A program made the position numbers and the translations under genes. A stretch of DNA of 32,063 nt from DASPWV01 sp046727855 (lineage in GTDB: Bacteria; Acidobacteriota; Vicinamibacteria; Vicinamibacterales; UBA2999). Of this stretch, positions 23,415-30,991 are shown in pieces. Position 1 is the stretch's first letter, and each line of letters begins with the position of its first letter. Where the stretch lies: assembly GCA_046727855.1 (NCBI GenBank), contig JBKPDL010000096.1, positions 1 to 32,063 on the forward strand, in the 5' to 3' direction. The notes beneath the pieces were generated by a model, which was given only the letters and a program-made list of their open reading frames with translations, had not been told where the DNA came from and ran no database searches.

Positions 23415-25189
23415 CTCGCGGTTTGCGTCAGTGTTCCGCAGGCCCGGTACGGTCCGGGCGTAACGATAGCGATGTCATCCACGATGTACGCTGTTGGCGC
23501 CGGCTGCATGATCGATTCGCCGTCGAGCTGCTGCCGCCAGGACTCGTATTCTTTCAGTCTCATCAACACCAGCGTTTGCTTCACTGGATTGAAGAAGTGG
23601 CTGCGGATGTCCTCGGCAGTTACCGTTGCGGGCTCTTCCCACTGGCCGAGACGATACAGATAGTAATAGTGCGAGTGATGCGTGTAGCCGCGCGCCGCGT
23701 TCAGGACACCGGCGGGCGCCGCAGGATTCGCGTGACGCACGGCCGTTGCGCAGTCGCGGATCACACGCAGGCGATTGTCAATCGACGTGACACGAGACAC
23801 CTTGACCGGATACATCGAGACGGGCAACACGAGCACTAACGCCGCCGCCGCGAGGAGTTGCAGCGACAACGACGTCAGGCCGGCCGCGGTCAACAACAGG
23901 CCTGCGACCAAGAGCGGCCGCACAATCGACGAGTTTTGGAAGATCCTGACGCCGTTGACGTTCCAGACGACGGGCCCGCCCACGGCCGTCGCAATGGCAA
24001 GCGCGATCGCAATCACGGTCAGTCCGATGAGTGCGGCACGCAGCGCGCCCTGCGATCCGCCTCGCAGGCGCCAGCGTTCGCGCCGCTCGAGCGCCGCCGT
24101 TGCTCGCGGTCCTGACGCCAGCGCAATAACAGCGCCCGCAAGCCAGCCGATCGCGAGCGCGAGCGGCGGCAAAAACGGATAGGCATAGTGGAACAACTTC
24201 GACGTGCCCAGCGAGATCAACACGATGGGAACCAGACACCATGCCAGCAGCAGACGCATCTGCCACGGACGTCCGATCCAGGCGCGCACCAGCAAAGCGA
24301 CGATCGCTGGGATCGCGACGAGACGTGCACCGCTGAACACCAGCTGCTTCCACGTTTCGGTGAAGTAGTAATGCCACGGGTGCAGATGCGCCGGATCCAG
24401 CGAGCTCGTAAACCGCGTATAAATGTGTACGCCGAGAATCGTTTCCCAGAACAGCTGTTTGTAGACGATCGACTCGTACACAAACCACGGCACAATCAGC
24501 GCAAGCGAGAGAAGGACCGGCGCGATCCAATCGCGCCATCGCGCCACGAACCGCGCGCGCGCAATCGGAACCACGGCAACCGCAAGCACGCACACGAGCG
24601 GAAGAAACATCGCGGCGACGAACTTCGTCATGAATCCAAGGACGAAGTAGAGGCTGAACGCAAGCGCGTGAAGCACAGGCCGTCGCCCCTCGACCCATTG
24701 AATGAAATGATAGATCCCGCCGCAATACGCCAGAAGAAGCGGCGCCTCCATGTTGTTACTGCGAATGCCGTGCTCGAAGACGATGGGATCGATCGAGAAG
24801 GTCATCAGCACGGCAACGACACCGCACACGACGCCTGAGATGCGCACGCCGATCCAATAGATGTAGATGAACGCGATCGCGCCCATCAATGCGTCGAGCA
24901 CGCGGAATCCGGTTTCGTCATGCGGAGCGAGGCCCGCGCGAATGGCACCGGCGATCATCCAGAATTTCAGCGGCGGCTTCTCGAGAAATGGGCCGTCTAC
25001 CGGGATGCTTCGCGGTGTGAGCCACTCCCCAGTCTCAATGATGCGGTCGACGGCAAACGAGTAGATGGCCTCGTCGCTGCGCAGATCCCAGCCGTCGAGC
25101 CCGATGAAGAGGGGCGCGCAGAAGAGCGCAGCGACGACGAGCAGGCCCGTGAGGTTGGTAAGGGATGAAGCTCCCAAAGGCGAGTGCAC
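23411..25189 (-). CDS. Integral membrane GT39/ArnT-like glycosyltransferase
   Basis: 592 aa from GTG 25189; no strong ribosome-binding site. Many helices (LLVVAALFCAPLFIGL; ALMGAIAFIYIYWIGV; FSLYFVLGFMTKFVAAMFL; LLLAWCLVPIVLISLG; and more). The first periplasmic loop has 'GWDLRSDEAIYSFAVD' with the acidic pair and 'WLTPRSIPVDGPFLEKPPLK', typical for ArnT/PMT-family enzymes, which transfer sugar from polyprenyl phosphate to lipid A, proteins or other acceptors outside. A C-terminal soluble domain (about 465-592) follows the last helices. Overlaps the GT2 gene by 4 nt. The acceptor is unknown. Confidence 0.92.
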   Translation of the reverse strand: MHSPLGASSLTNLTGLLVVAALFCAPLFIGLDGWDLRSDEAIYSFAVDRIIETGEWLTPRSIPVDGPFLEKPPLKFWMIAGAIRAGLAPHDETGFRVLDALMGAIAFIYIYWIGVRISGVVCGVVAVLMTFSIDPIVFEHGIRSNNMEAPLLLAYCGGIYHFIQWVEGRRPVLHALAFSLYFVLGFMTKFVAAMFLPLVCVLAVAVVPIARARFVARWRDWIAPVLLSLALIVPWFVYESIVYKQLFWETILGVHIYTRFTSSLDPAHLHPWHYYFTETWKQLVFSGARLVAIPAIVALLVRAWIGRPWQMRLLLAWCLVPIVLISLGTSKLFHYAYPFLPPLALAIGWLAGAVIALASGPRATAALERRERWRLRGGSQGALRAALIGLTVIAIALAIATAVGGPVVWNVNGVRIFQNSSIVRPLLVAGLLLTAAGLTSLSLQLLAAAALVLVLPVSMYPVKVSRVTSIDNRLRVIRDCATAVRHANPAAPAGVLNAARGYTHHSHYYYLYRLGQWEEPATVTAEDIRSHFFNPVKQTLVLMRLKEYESWRQQLDGESIMQPAPTAYIVDDIAIVTPGPYRACGTLTQTAR

Positions 25190-25361
25190 AGGTCGGTGTC
25201 AGTCTATCGCAGGGCGCAACGCGCGGCGGCCGTCACCCCGTTCACCGCCGCTCACAGAGTCTGCTCGGACGCGTTCACTTGAACGCGTGAAAGACCGTCC
25301 GATCTTGCCGGAACGCCGAGCGGAGCGAGCTATCCTGCGCCTTGTGGTAGACCGCGCGCAG

Positions 25362-25544
25362 GAAATAGCCGTCCCACGCACGGACGTCGAGCACGGTTTT
25401 ACCCGCGAACGATGCCGGCAGTTTCAGGCGAGCAAAGCGTTCGGCGCTGTTGTCGGCGCCGCAAGTGACGATGCCGTGACCCCGATCGAGCGTGTGCTAC
25501 CAGCGAAGGGCGGCCGCTCGCTGTTTGAGTAGCTCGACATCGAC
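25362..25544 (-). pseudogene. N-terminal fragment of a class I SAM methyltransferase, with in-frame TAG
   Basis: Directly after the selenoprotein stop the minus strand reads 'VDVELLKQRAAALRW', a TAG (25499-25497), then 'HTLDRGHGIVTCGADNSAER', 'FARLKLPASFAGKTVLDVRA', 'WDGYF', after which similarity ends. This fits the start of tRNA mo5U34-methyltransferase-like enzymes (W-Y-H-T-I-D-L-G, then V-L-D-x-G-x-W-D-G). The TAG stands where Tyr is expected. The rest of the gap down to 25190 holds a 9-bp hairpin (ACGCGTTCA/TGAACGCGT, about 25270-25289) and nothing else recognised. Confidence 0.55.
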
Positions 25545-26585
25545 CTATTTCGAGCGCGCCAGCTCTTCGTCGATGACCGTTTGGAAATATTCGTACGACT
25601 GCGCGCCCACGACGGCGCGGCCATTCACGTACACGGTTGGTGTCGACTGGACGCCGAGCTGGTTGCCGTACTGCACGTCCACGTTCACCGAGTCCCCGTA
25701 CTTGCCGGAATCCAGGCACTGGCCGAACTTCGCCGCGTCGAGACCGAGCGTGGCCGCGCTTTCCTTCAACTGCGGAACTGCCAGCGCCTGCTGATTGGCA
25801 AACAACCGATCGTGCATCTCCCAATACTTGTTCTGCTCACCCGCGCAATGCGCCGCTTCGGCCGCCTTCTGCGCGTTCGGGTGATTCGGCAGCGGAAAGT
25901 CCTTGAACACAATCCGGACTTTGTCGCCGTAGGTGGCGCGCAGCTTCGTGAGGGTCGGACCGACCCTCGCGCAGTACGGTCACTGATAGTCCGAGAACTC
26001 GACGATGGTCACGGGCGCGCTGGCCGGCCCGAGCGACGCATCGTGCGACTCGAGTTTGACCTCCGTACGCGGCGGCTCGAGCAGCACGCGCACGTCGCGC
26101 GTGCGTTTTTTCTTGAGCTCGTCGATCAGTTGGGCCCGCGCCTGCTGTTCCCGCTGATTGCGCAGGAACTCGGTGATCGGGCCGCGCAGCTGTTCGAACG
26201 TGCGGCCCTGCGTGCGCTCTTTGTTGGCGTCGTAAAACTGCTGAATCTCGGCATCGCTCACGGGCTGCGCACGCTTCTTCGTTTCCTGTTCCAGATATTG
26301 CGCGACCGGCATGCCCGCGGCCTTGGCTGCGTCCTCGATCAGCAGGTCGCCGAGCATCTGATCCAGCGCGTTGCGCCGATTCTGATAGAGCAACTGCGTG
26401 ACCCGCGCGCGCTCGCCCGGATCGAGCGTTTGCCACTTCTCATCGAGCTCTTTGAGAGTGATCTTGCGGCCGCCGATTTCGGCCACGACGTCGGCTTGAG
26501 TGGCAGACTCGCTTTGCGCCGACGTCTGCGTGCCGCTACACGCGGTCAGCGCGAGCAACAGCGCGCCAAAGACGATTCGCCTCAT
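25545..26585 (-). CDS. Putative selenoprotein: SurA-like/DsbA-like lipoprotein with UPYC active site
   Basis: Reading through one TGA (25982-25980) gives 346 residues from ATG 26585 to TAG 25547-25545. Lipoprotein signal with lipobox 'LALTAC' (C16). Residues about 32-160 resemble the SurA/parvulin N-terminal chaperone region (VVAEIGGRKITLKELDEKW, NALDQMLGDLLIEDAAKAAG, PVSDAEIQQFYDANKE). Residues about 172-346 are DsbA-like: 'PVTIVEFSDYQ'-U202-'PYCARVGPTL', 'VFKDFPLPNHPNAQKAAEAA', cis-Pro loop 'VQSTPTVYVNGR'. The TGA is exactly at the first cysteine of CPYC (TGC/TGT to TGA), the frame on either side is intact, and a SECIS-like hairpin follows. Inferred: a membrane-anchored periplasmic thiol/selenol oxidoreductase. 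Alternatives: a nonsense mutation or a sequencing error. A non-readthrough annotation would split it into 25980-26585 and 25545-25910. Confidence 0.8.
25950..25968 (-). promoter_or_regulatory. Candidate bacterial SECIS element
   Basis: On the minus strand GAGGGTC (25968-25962) pairs perfectly with GACCCTC (25956-25950) around the loop GGTCC. The loop starts 18 nt after the TGA codon. From memory, the E. coli fdhF SECIS has a GGUCU loop 18 nt after its UGA, so both loop and distance agree. Two further pairs (25971-25970 with 25948-25947) can form beyond one mismatch. The hairpin lies wholly within the coding sequence, as bacterial SECIS elements do. Confidence 0.75.
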
Positions 26586-26727
26586 GGTGTGAAGGTATCA
26601 CGGTTCGCACGCTGGTAACCTGGACAGGCCCGAACCGGGAGTGGTGGATATTTCACAAAGTTTCGATCGGAGAACGATCGCTCACACAGATAGAACGTCG
26701 AACGTGCAGACTGAACCCTCCGGCAAT

Positions 26728-26756
26728 GGAGGCAGGTGGCACACAGGCCTGCCTCC
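26728..26756 (-). terminator. Hairpin just after the DUF5989 gene
   Basis: Arms GGAGGCAGG (26728-26736) and CCTGCCTCC (26748-26756) form a perfect 9-bp GC-rich stem with an 11-nt loop, 9 nt past the DUF5989 stop. There is no clear T-run, so termination is only suggested by position. The remaining gap to 26586 holds nothing recognised. Confidence 0.4.
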
Positions 26757-26765
26757 GGCGCCGCT

Positions 26766-26951
26766 TCAGAAGATCGTGTAGATGAAGGGGGCGGCACCCG
26801 TGCCTCCCACGATGATCAGGACGCCCAGCAGAAGGAGCATCAGCACGATCGGCGTCAGCCACCACTTTTTGTTCTGACCCATGAAGCCCCACAGCTCGCT
26901 CAACACGTTGCCGCCGCGGGCTTCCGAGAGTTCGCGAAGATCTTTTGCCAT
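26766..26951 (-). CDS. DUF5989 (SxtK-like) small membrane protein
   Basis: 61 aa: a soluble N-terminus 'MAKDLRELSEARGGNVLSEL', 'WGFMGQNKKWWLTPIV' and one long helix 'LMLLLLGVLIIVGGTGAAPF'. This is the typical size and pattern of DUF5989 proteins, which are usually encoded with an SxtI-like carbamoyltransferase and an SxtJ-like membrane protein, as here. Function unknown. It is separated from sxtJ by a 330-nt palindromic repeat array that may uncouple its expression. Downstream lies a hairpin. Confidence 0.85.
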   Translation of the reverse strand: MAKDLRELSEARGGNVLSELWGFMGQNKKWWLTPIVLMLLLLGVLIIVGGTGAAPFIYTIF

Positions 26952-26967
26952 GTTATGTTCCCGGCAC

Positions 26968-27280
26968 CATCGCGGACCTAAAGGTCCGCGCTACAGGTAC
27001 GAAAATATCCAAATCCGCGGACCTGCCTTCGACTCCGACCAATCGCGAGTCGCTCAGGCCTGGGAAGGTCCGCGCCACGGGTACGCAAGCATCCAATCGC
27101 GGAGCTAAAGGTCCGCGACACAGGTACCAAGTAGGTAGCGCGGAACTTTAGCTCCGCGTCCCTACGAAAGTACGTAGCGCAGAGCATTAGCTCCGCGTCC
27201 TTACGAAAAGTACGTAGCGCGGAGCTTTAGCTCCGCGTCCCACCCACCCGCAGGGTCCTGCCCGCGCGTAGCGCGGTCCC
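26968..27280. repeat. Array of GTAGCGCGGA palindromic repeats inside the sxtJ-DUF5989 gap
   Basis: At least five recognisable copies and several partial ones: 26971-26994 (CGCGGACCTAAAGGTCCGCG then CTAC), partial copies near 27015 and 27062, 27096-27119 (GCGGAGCTAAAGGTCCGCG, mixed arms), then three tandem units with a period of about 40 nt at 27135-27161, 27174-27200 and 27214-27240 (GTAGCGCGGAGCTTTAGCTC with CGCGTCC), and a truncated unit at 27268-27280. Arms vary while staying partly complementary (GGACC/GGTCC versus GGAGC/GCTCC), which suggests selection on, or spread of, the hairpin shape. No gene is present. Confidence 0.85.
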
Positions 27281-27281
27281 T

Positions 27282-27692
27282 CTAGTACTGCCTGAACGCC
27301 TGTTCCGGATCGTCGATCTGCCGGTACGGCGTCCAGTGCGACGAGGCTCCCCGCTGCCGCAATCGCAGCGGGTCGCGTCCCGCTCGCCGCATCAGGAAGC
27401 CGAGCGGCAAGAACACCAGATAGAACATGAACCCGAGCGCGATCGTCGAGAGGACGAGGCCAATGGGGTACGAGATCGTGACGAGCGCGACAAACACGAT
27501 GCGCGCCGCCTCGGCACTCGCAAGCACGAGGCCGACGAGCGCGCCCCCGATCACCCAAATCGCGATTGCAGCCGTGGGCGAGTCCCACCGCCACCACGCC
27601 ATCGCGCCAAACACGGCGACGAACAGCGGAAACCAGATGCGGCTGAACGCGCGAACCTCTGAGGCGCCGGGATTTCTATTGATCGGCAGCAT
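27282..27692 (-). CDS. SxtJ-family membrane protein
   Basis: 136 aa with about three to four helices: 'IWFPLFVAVFGAMAWW', 'AIAIWVIGGALVGLVLASAE', 'IVFVALVTISYPIGLVLSTI', 'GFMFYLVFLPLGFLMRRAGR', then a conserved cytoplasmic tail 'RDPLRLRQRGASSHWTPY' and 'DPEQAFRQY'. This tail is diagnostic of SxtJ proteins, named after the saxitoxin cluster but widespread in bacteria that make no saxitoxin. The ATG overlaps the carbamoyltransferase stop (TGATG), so translation is coupled. Role unknown; probably a membrane partner of the carbamoyltransferase. Confidence 0.88.
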   Translation of the reverse strand: MLPINRNPGASEVRAFSRIWFPLFVAVFGAMAWWRWDSPTAAIAIWVIGGALVGLVLASAEAARIVFVALVTISYPIGLVLSTIALGFMFYLVFLPLGFLMRRAGRDPLRLRQRGASSHWTPYRQIDDPEQAFRQY

Positions 27693-29524
27693 CAGTCTGG
27701 TGAAAACGCAGAGACGTAGTCATCCGTGTCGAAGCTGCGCGACGCCGGCTGCTCGCTTTTGATCAACACGAAGCGCTCGAGCACGAGCACATCCATATTG
27801 GTTGACATGAAACAGCGATACGCCTGCTCCGGCGTGCACACAATCGGCTCGCCGCGAACGTTGAAGCTGGTGTTGATGATCACTGGACAGCCGGTTTTGT
27901 GTTCGAACGTTTTGACGAGCTCATAGAAGCGCCCATGCCGCTCGGCGTCCACGGTCTGGACGCGGGCCGAGTAATCCACATGCGTGACCGCGGGGATCTC
28001 GGAGCGCAGCAGCTTGAGCCTGTCGAGACCGCGCGGCTGCTCGCCGTTGATCTTCGTCCGCCGGTCGTCTCGCACCGGCGCGACGAGCAACATATACGGG
28101 CTGTCGGTTTCCGGCGCCATCTCAAAGTAGTCGGCGACGCGTTCCTTGAGCACCACCGGGGCGAACGGCCGGAACGACTCGCGAAACTTGATCTTGAGGT
28201 TCATCGTCGACTGGAGCTTCGGGCTGCGCGCGTCGCCGATGATGCTGCGTGCGCCAAGCGCGCGCGGGCCAAACTCCATGCGCCCGCTGAACCAGCCAAC
28301 CACGGCTTCGCGCGCCATCAGATCGGCAACCGCGTCGTTGAGGGTGCAATCGTCGGTGTAGTGCGTGTAGCGTGCCCCGCGGCTATCGAGAAATCCCTTG
28401 ATGTCACCGTCGCTGTAATGCGGGCCGAGCAGTGACCCGCTCATGCTGTCCACAGGTTGGACAGTGCGCGGCTGATCGAGCAGCTGATGCCATACGTAGA
28501 GCGCCGCACCAACCGCGCCGCCTGCGTCGCCGGCCGCCGGCTGAATCCAGATGTTTTCGAACGGACCCTCACGCAGAATTCGGCCGTTGCCAACACAGTT
28601 GAGCGCGACACCGCCGGCGAGGCACAGGTTCCGGCTGCCGGTTTGCGCGTGGACGTGGCGCGCGGCTTTCAGCATGGCGTCTTCCGTCACCTTTTGAATC
28701 GACGCGGCGATATCCATCTCGCGCTCGGTGATCGGCGCTTCCGCTTGTCGCGGAGGTCCCCCGAAGAGCTCGTCGAACTTCTTCGACGTCATCGTGAGAC
28801 CCTGGCAGTAGTTGAAGTAGGTCTGGTCCATCCAGATCGACCCGTCGTCTTTGACGTCGACAACTTTTCCGAGGATGCGATCGACGTAACGCGGCTCACC
28901 GTATGGGGCGAGGCCCATCAACTTGTATTCGCCGGAGTTGACCTTGAAACCGCAGAAATAGGTGAACGCCGAGTAGAGCAACCCGAGCGAGTGGGGAAAC
29001 CGCAGTTCGTGCGTGATCGTGATCTTGTTGCCCTGGCCGTGGCCCAGCGTGGCCGTGGACCACTCGCCCACGCCGTCGAGCGTGAGAATGGCGGCGTCTG
29101 CGAACGGCGAAGGGAAAAACGCGCTCGCCGCGTGCGATACGTGATGCACAGCGTAGAGGAAGCGACGTTTGTAGCGGCCGTCGAGGCCGTTGCGCAGCTC
29201 GCGATCCTGAAACAGCTTCTCTTTGATCCAAATCGGAATGGCTTTGCGAAACGATTCGAATCCCTCGGGAGCAAACGCAAGGTAGGTTTCAATCAGGCGA
29301 TCGAACTTGAGCAGCGGCTTGTCGTAAAAGACCGCGTAGTCGATCTGCTCGACGGTGAGATTGCCTTCCTTCAGGCAATACGCGACAGCATGCGTGGGAA
29401 AACCTGAATCGTGCTTCTTGCGGGTGAAGCGCTCTTCCTGCGCCGCCGCGACGATGCGTCCGTCGACGACGAGGGCGGCCGCAGAGTCATGGTAGTATGC
29501 CGACAGACCGAGGATTGCTGTCAC
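27692..29524 (-). CDS. Carbamoyltransferase, NodU/CmcH/SxtI family
   Basis: 610 aa from GTG 29524. N-terminal Kae1-like domain: 'ILGLSAYYHDSAAALVVDGR', 'AAQEERFTRKKHDSGFP', the metal-binding 'VHHVSHAASAFFPSPF', 'ILTLDGVGEWSTATLG', 'NLCLAGGVALNCVGNGRIL'. C-terminal YrdC-like domain: 'GWFSGRMEFGPRALGARSII', 'KIKFRESFRPFAPVVLKE', 'PVIINTSFNVRGEPIV', 'DVLVLERFVL'. The family transfers the carbamoyl group of carbamoyl phosphate, through carbamoyl-AMP, to a hydroxyl group of an antibiotic, Nod factor or other molecule. The acceptor here is unknown. Followed by SxtJ and DUF5989; a divergent SGNH hydrolase lies 93 nt upstream. Confidence 0.93.
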   Translation of the reverse strand: MTAILGLSAYYHDSAAALVVDGRIVAAAQEERFTRKKHDSGFPTHAVAYCLKEGNLTVEQIDYAVFYDKPLLKFDRLIETYLAFAPEGFESFRKAIPIWIKEKLFQDRELRNGLDGRYKRRFLYAVHHVSHAASAFFPSPFADAAILTLDGVGEWSTATLGHGQGNKITITHELRFPHSLGLLYSAFTYFCGFKVNSGEYKLMGLAPYGEPRYVDRILGKVVDVKDDGSIWMDQTYFNYCQGLTMTSKKFDELFGGPPRQAEAPITEREMDIAASIQKVTEDAMLKAARHVHAQTGSRNLCLAGGVALNCVGNGRILREGPFENIWIQPAAGDAGGAVGAALYVWHQLLDQPRTVQPVDSMSGSLLGPHYSDGDIKGFLDSRGARYTHYTDDCTLNDAVADLMAREAVVGWFSGRMEFGPRALGARSIIGDARSPKLQSTMNLKIKFRESFRPFAPVVLKERVADYFEMAPETDSPYMLLVAPVRDDRRTKINGEQPRGLDRLKLLRSEIPAVTHVDYSARVQTVDAERHGRFYELVKTFEHKTGCPVIINTSFNVRGEPIVCTPEQAYRCFMSTNMDVLVLERFVLIKSEQPASRSFDTDDYVSAFSPD

Positions 29525-29560
29525 TCTGGTAGTGCCTCACTCCATTCCGCAGAACATCCG

Positions 29561-29566
29561 ATTATA
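29561..29566 (-). promoter_or_regulatory. TATAAT -10 box upstream of the carbamoyltransferase
   Basis: A perfect TATAAT on the minus strand ends 36 nt before the GTG start at 29524. No convincing -35 box is seen at 16-18 nt. The rest of the divergent gap towards the SGNH gene (about 29575-29617) is a purine-rich GGAGAACGCGGAGAAAG type repeat. Confidence 0.35.
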
Positions 29567-29617
29567 CGACCTCCGCCCGGAGATCGCGGAGAACGCGGAG
29601 AAAGCACAGAGAGATCA

Positions 29618-30961
29618 GTGAGATCGGGGAGAACAACAGGGCGCGCCCTTCTGCTCCGCGCCTTTCTGCTGCTGTTCTCGCTGACGATCTTCCTCGCCAC
29701 GGGAGAGATCGGCCTGCGCATTATCTATCGCGACGCCGGCACGCGGACGCTCGGCGGTCCCGGCGGCCACACGTTTGAGCATCTCACGGTTCGCGACGAC
29801 CTGCGCGGCCGCTTCGACATCGGTCCCAAGGATCCGCGCAAGCCGCGCATCCTCATTGTCGGTGATTCGATCACGTGGGGACAAGGCGTGCGCGAGTGGC
29901 AGAACGTCTGGCCCGAACAGCTCGCGCTCGCACTCGAGCGCGCCGGCACGCCGCACGAGATGGCGGTGCTCGCTCTGCCGGGCCGCGATATTCCCGCTCA
30001 CGTCGAACAGTTGGATCGATGGGCGGAGGAGATTCAACCCGACATCCTCATCTACCAGTGGTATGTCAACGATGTCGAGGTCGCACCGCACCGGCCGGGC
30101 AACGTACGCGCGTGGCAGCAATGGCCTGGTCACGAGCGGCTTCGGCGATGGTCGTATCTCTATTACTTCCTGGATAACCGGCTCGCGACATATCTGCACG
30201 CGCCAGATCGTTCGTACGTGCAATACATCCTCGATGATTACGCAGCCGGTAGCCTCGAATGGTCGGACTTCGAGCGCTACTTTCACACGCTCGCGATGCG
30301 TGCCAAAGAGCTTGCGCCGACACGTTTAATCGTGATCTACCCGCAAGTTCCCTATCGCGGCACGAGCCCGCTCAAGCCGCTCCAGGATCGCGTGGTGGCG
30401 ATGACCGGTCCGCATCGGATGTCGTTTCCTCCGGCGTCGTGGATCCGATCGGCTGGCACGTCCATCACACGCGATGATGCCCGCTGGCGCCACGCATTGG
30501 CGGTACCCGCGGGAACTCAGGGGACGGTGTTCGAGACACACTCGTTTTATATGCCCGCCGGTGCGTTTGAGGTCGTGGTCAACGCATCGACCCGCGGATC
30601 AGGCGCGTTTGCGAAGATCGAAGTGCTCGATCATCGAGCGAGCGAGGTCCTTGACGCGTCAGAGGTGATGCCCGAGGAAGGCGCGACCGACGGATGGCAC
30701 GATGTCCGGGCGCACCTCGAGGTGCCTGATCGCGGACGGCTCGTGCGTTTGCGGCTCTCCTCACTGGGCACCGCCGATTTCGTCATCGGCAGCATCGACA
30801 TCCCCATTGACTACGGGTTCAAAGTTGTCGATCTCACCGAGCCACTGAACACTTTCAATACGCACGCCAGCATCTTTGATGCCCACCCGAACGAACGTGC
30901 GCAGAAGGTGATTGCGGACAAGGTTTTTGACACGCTCCGGAGTCTCCAGGTAACCCGTTGA
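29618..30961 (+). CDS. Membrane-anchored SGNH/GDSL hydrolase-like protein
   Basis: 447 aa from GTG 29618, preceded by AGAGAG; longer in-frame starts overlap the carbamoyltransferase on the other strand and are rejected. An N-terminal anchor (LLLRAFLLLFSLTIFLATGE) is followed by the catalytic block 'ILIVGDSITWGQGVREWQNV' (Ser84), 'VLALPGRDIPAHVEQL' (Gly), 'ILIYQWYVNDVEV' (Asn) and a late 'SIFDAHPNERAQKVIADKVF' with the D-x-H pair. A beta-rich insertion (about residues 285-410, SFYMPAGAFEVVVNAS, VRAHLEVPDRGRLVRLRLSS) looks like a carbohydrate-binding-type module. Family: esterase or O-acyl hydrolase/transferase acting outside. Its place beside the carbamoyltransferase set suggests work on the same glycan or lipid. 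Confidence 0.88.
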   Translation: MRSGRTTGRALLLRAFLLLFSLTIFLATGEIGLRIIYRDAGTRTLGGPGGHTFEHLTVRDDLRGRFDIGPKDPRKPRILIVGDSITWGQGVREWQNVWPEQLALALERAGTPHEMAVLALPGRDIPAHVEQLDRWAEEIQPDILIYQWYVNDVEVAPHRPGNVRAWQQWPGHERLRRWSYLYYFLDNRLATYLHAPDRSYVQYILDDYAAGSLEWSDFERYFHTLAMRAKELAPTRLIVIYPQVPYRGTSPLKPLQDRVVAMTGPHRMSFPPASWIRSAGTSITRDDARWRHALAVPAGTQGTVFETHSFYMPAGAFEVVVNASTRGSGAFAKIEVLDHRASEVLDASEVMPEEGATDGWHDVRAHLEVPDRGRLVRLRLSSLGTADFVIGSIDIPIDYGFKVVDLTEPLNTFNTHASIFDAHPNERAQKVIADKVFDTLRSLQVTR

Positions 30962-30991
30962 AATCGGCCGACGGCGCAGTATGCTTAAGCG

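Noticed and set aside
25497..25499. TAG in the methyltransferase-like fragment as pyrrolysine
   Set aside because: The gene is also truncated after its first SAM motif, and the expected residue is Tyr, one base away; simple decay explains it.
27282..29524. Saxitoxin biosynthesis
   Set aside because: Only the carbamoyltransferase and its two small partners are present; no SxtA or other saxitoxin core genes are in the window.
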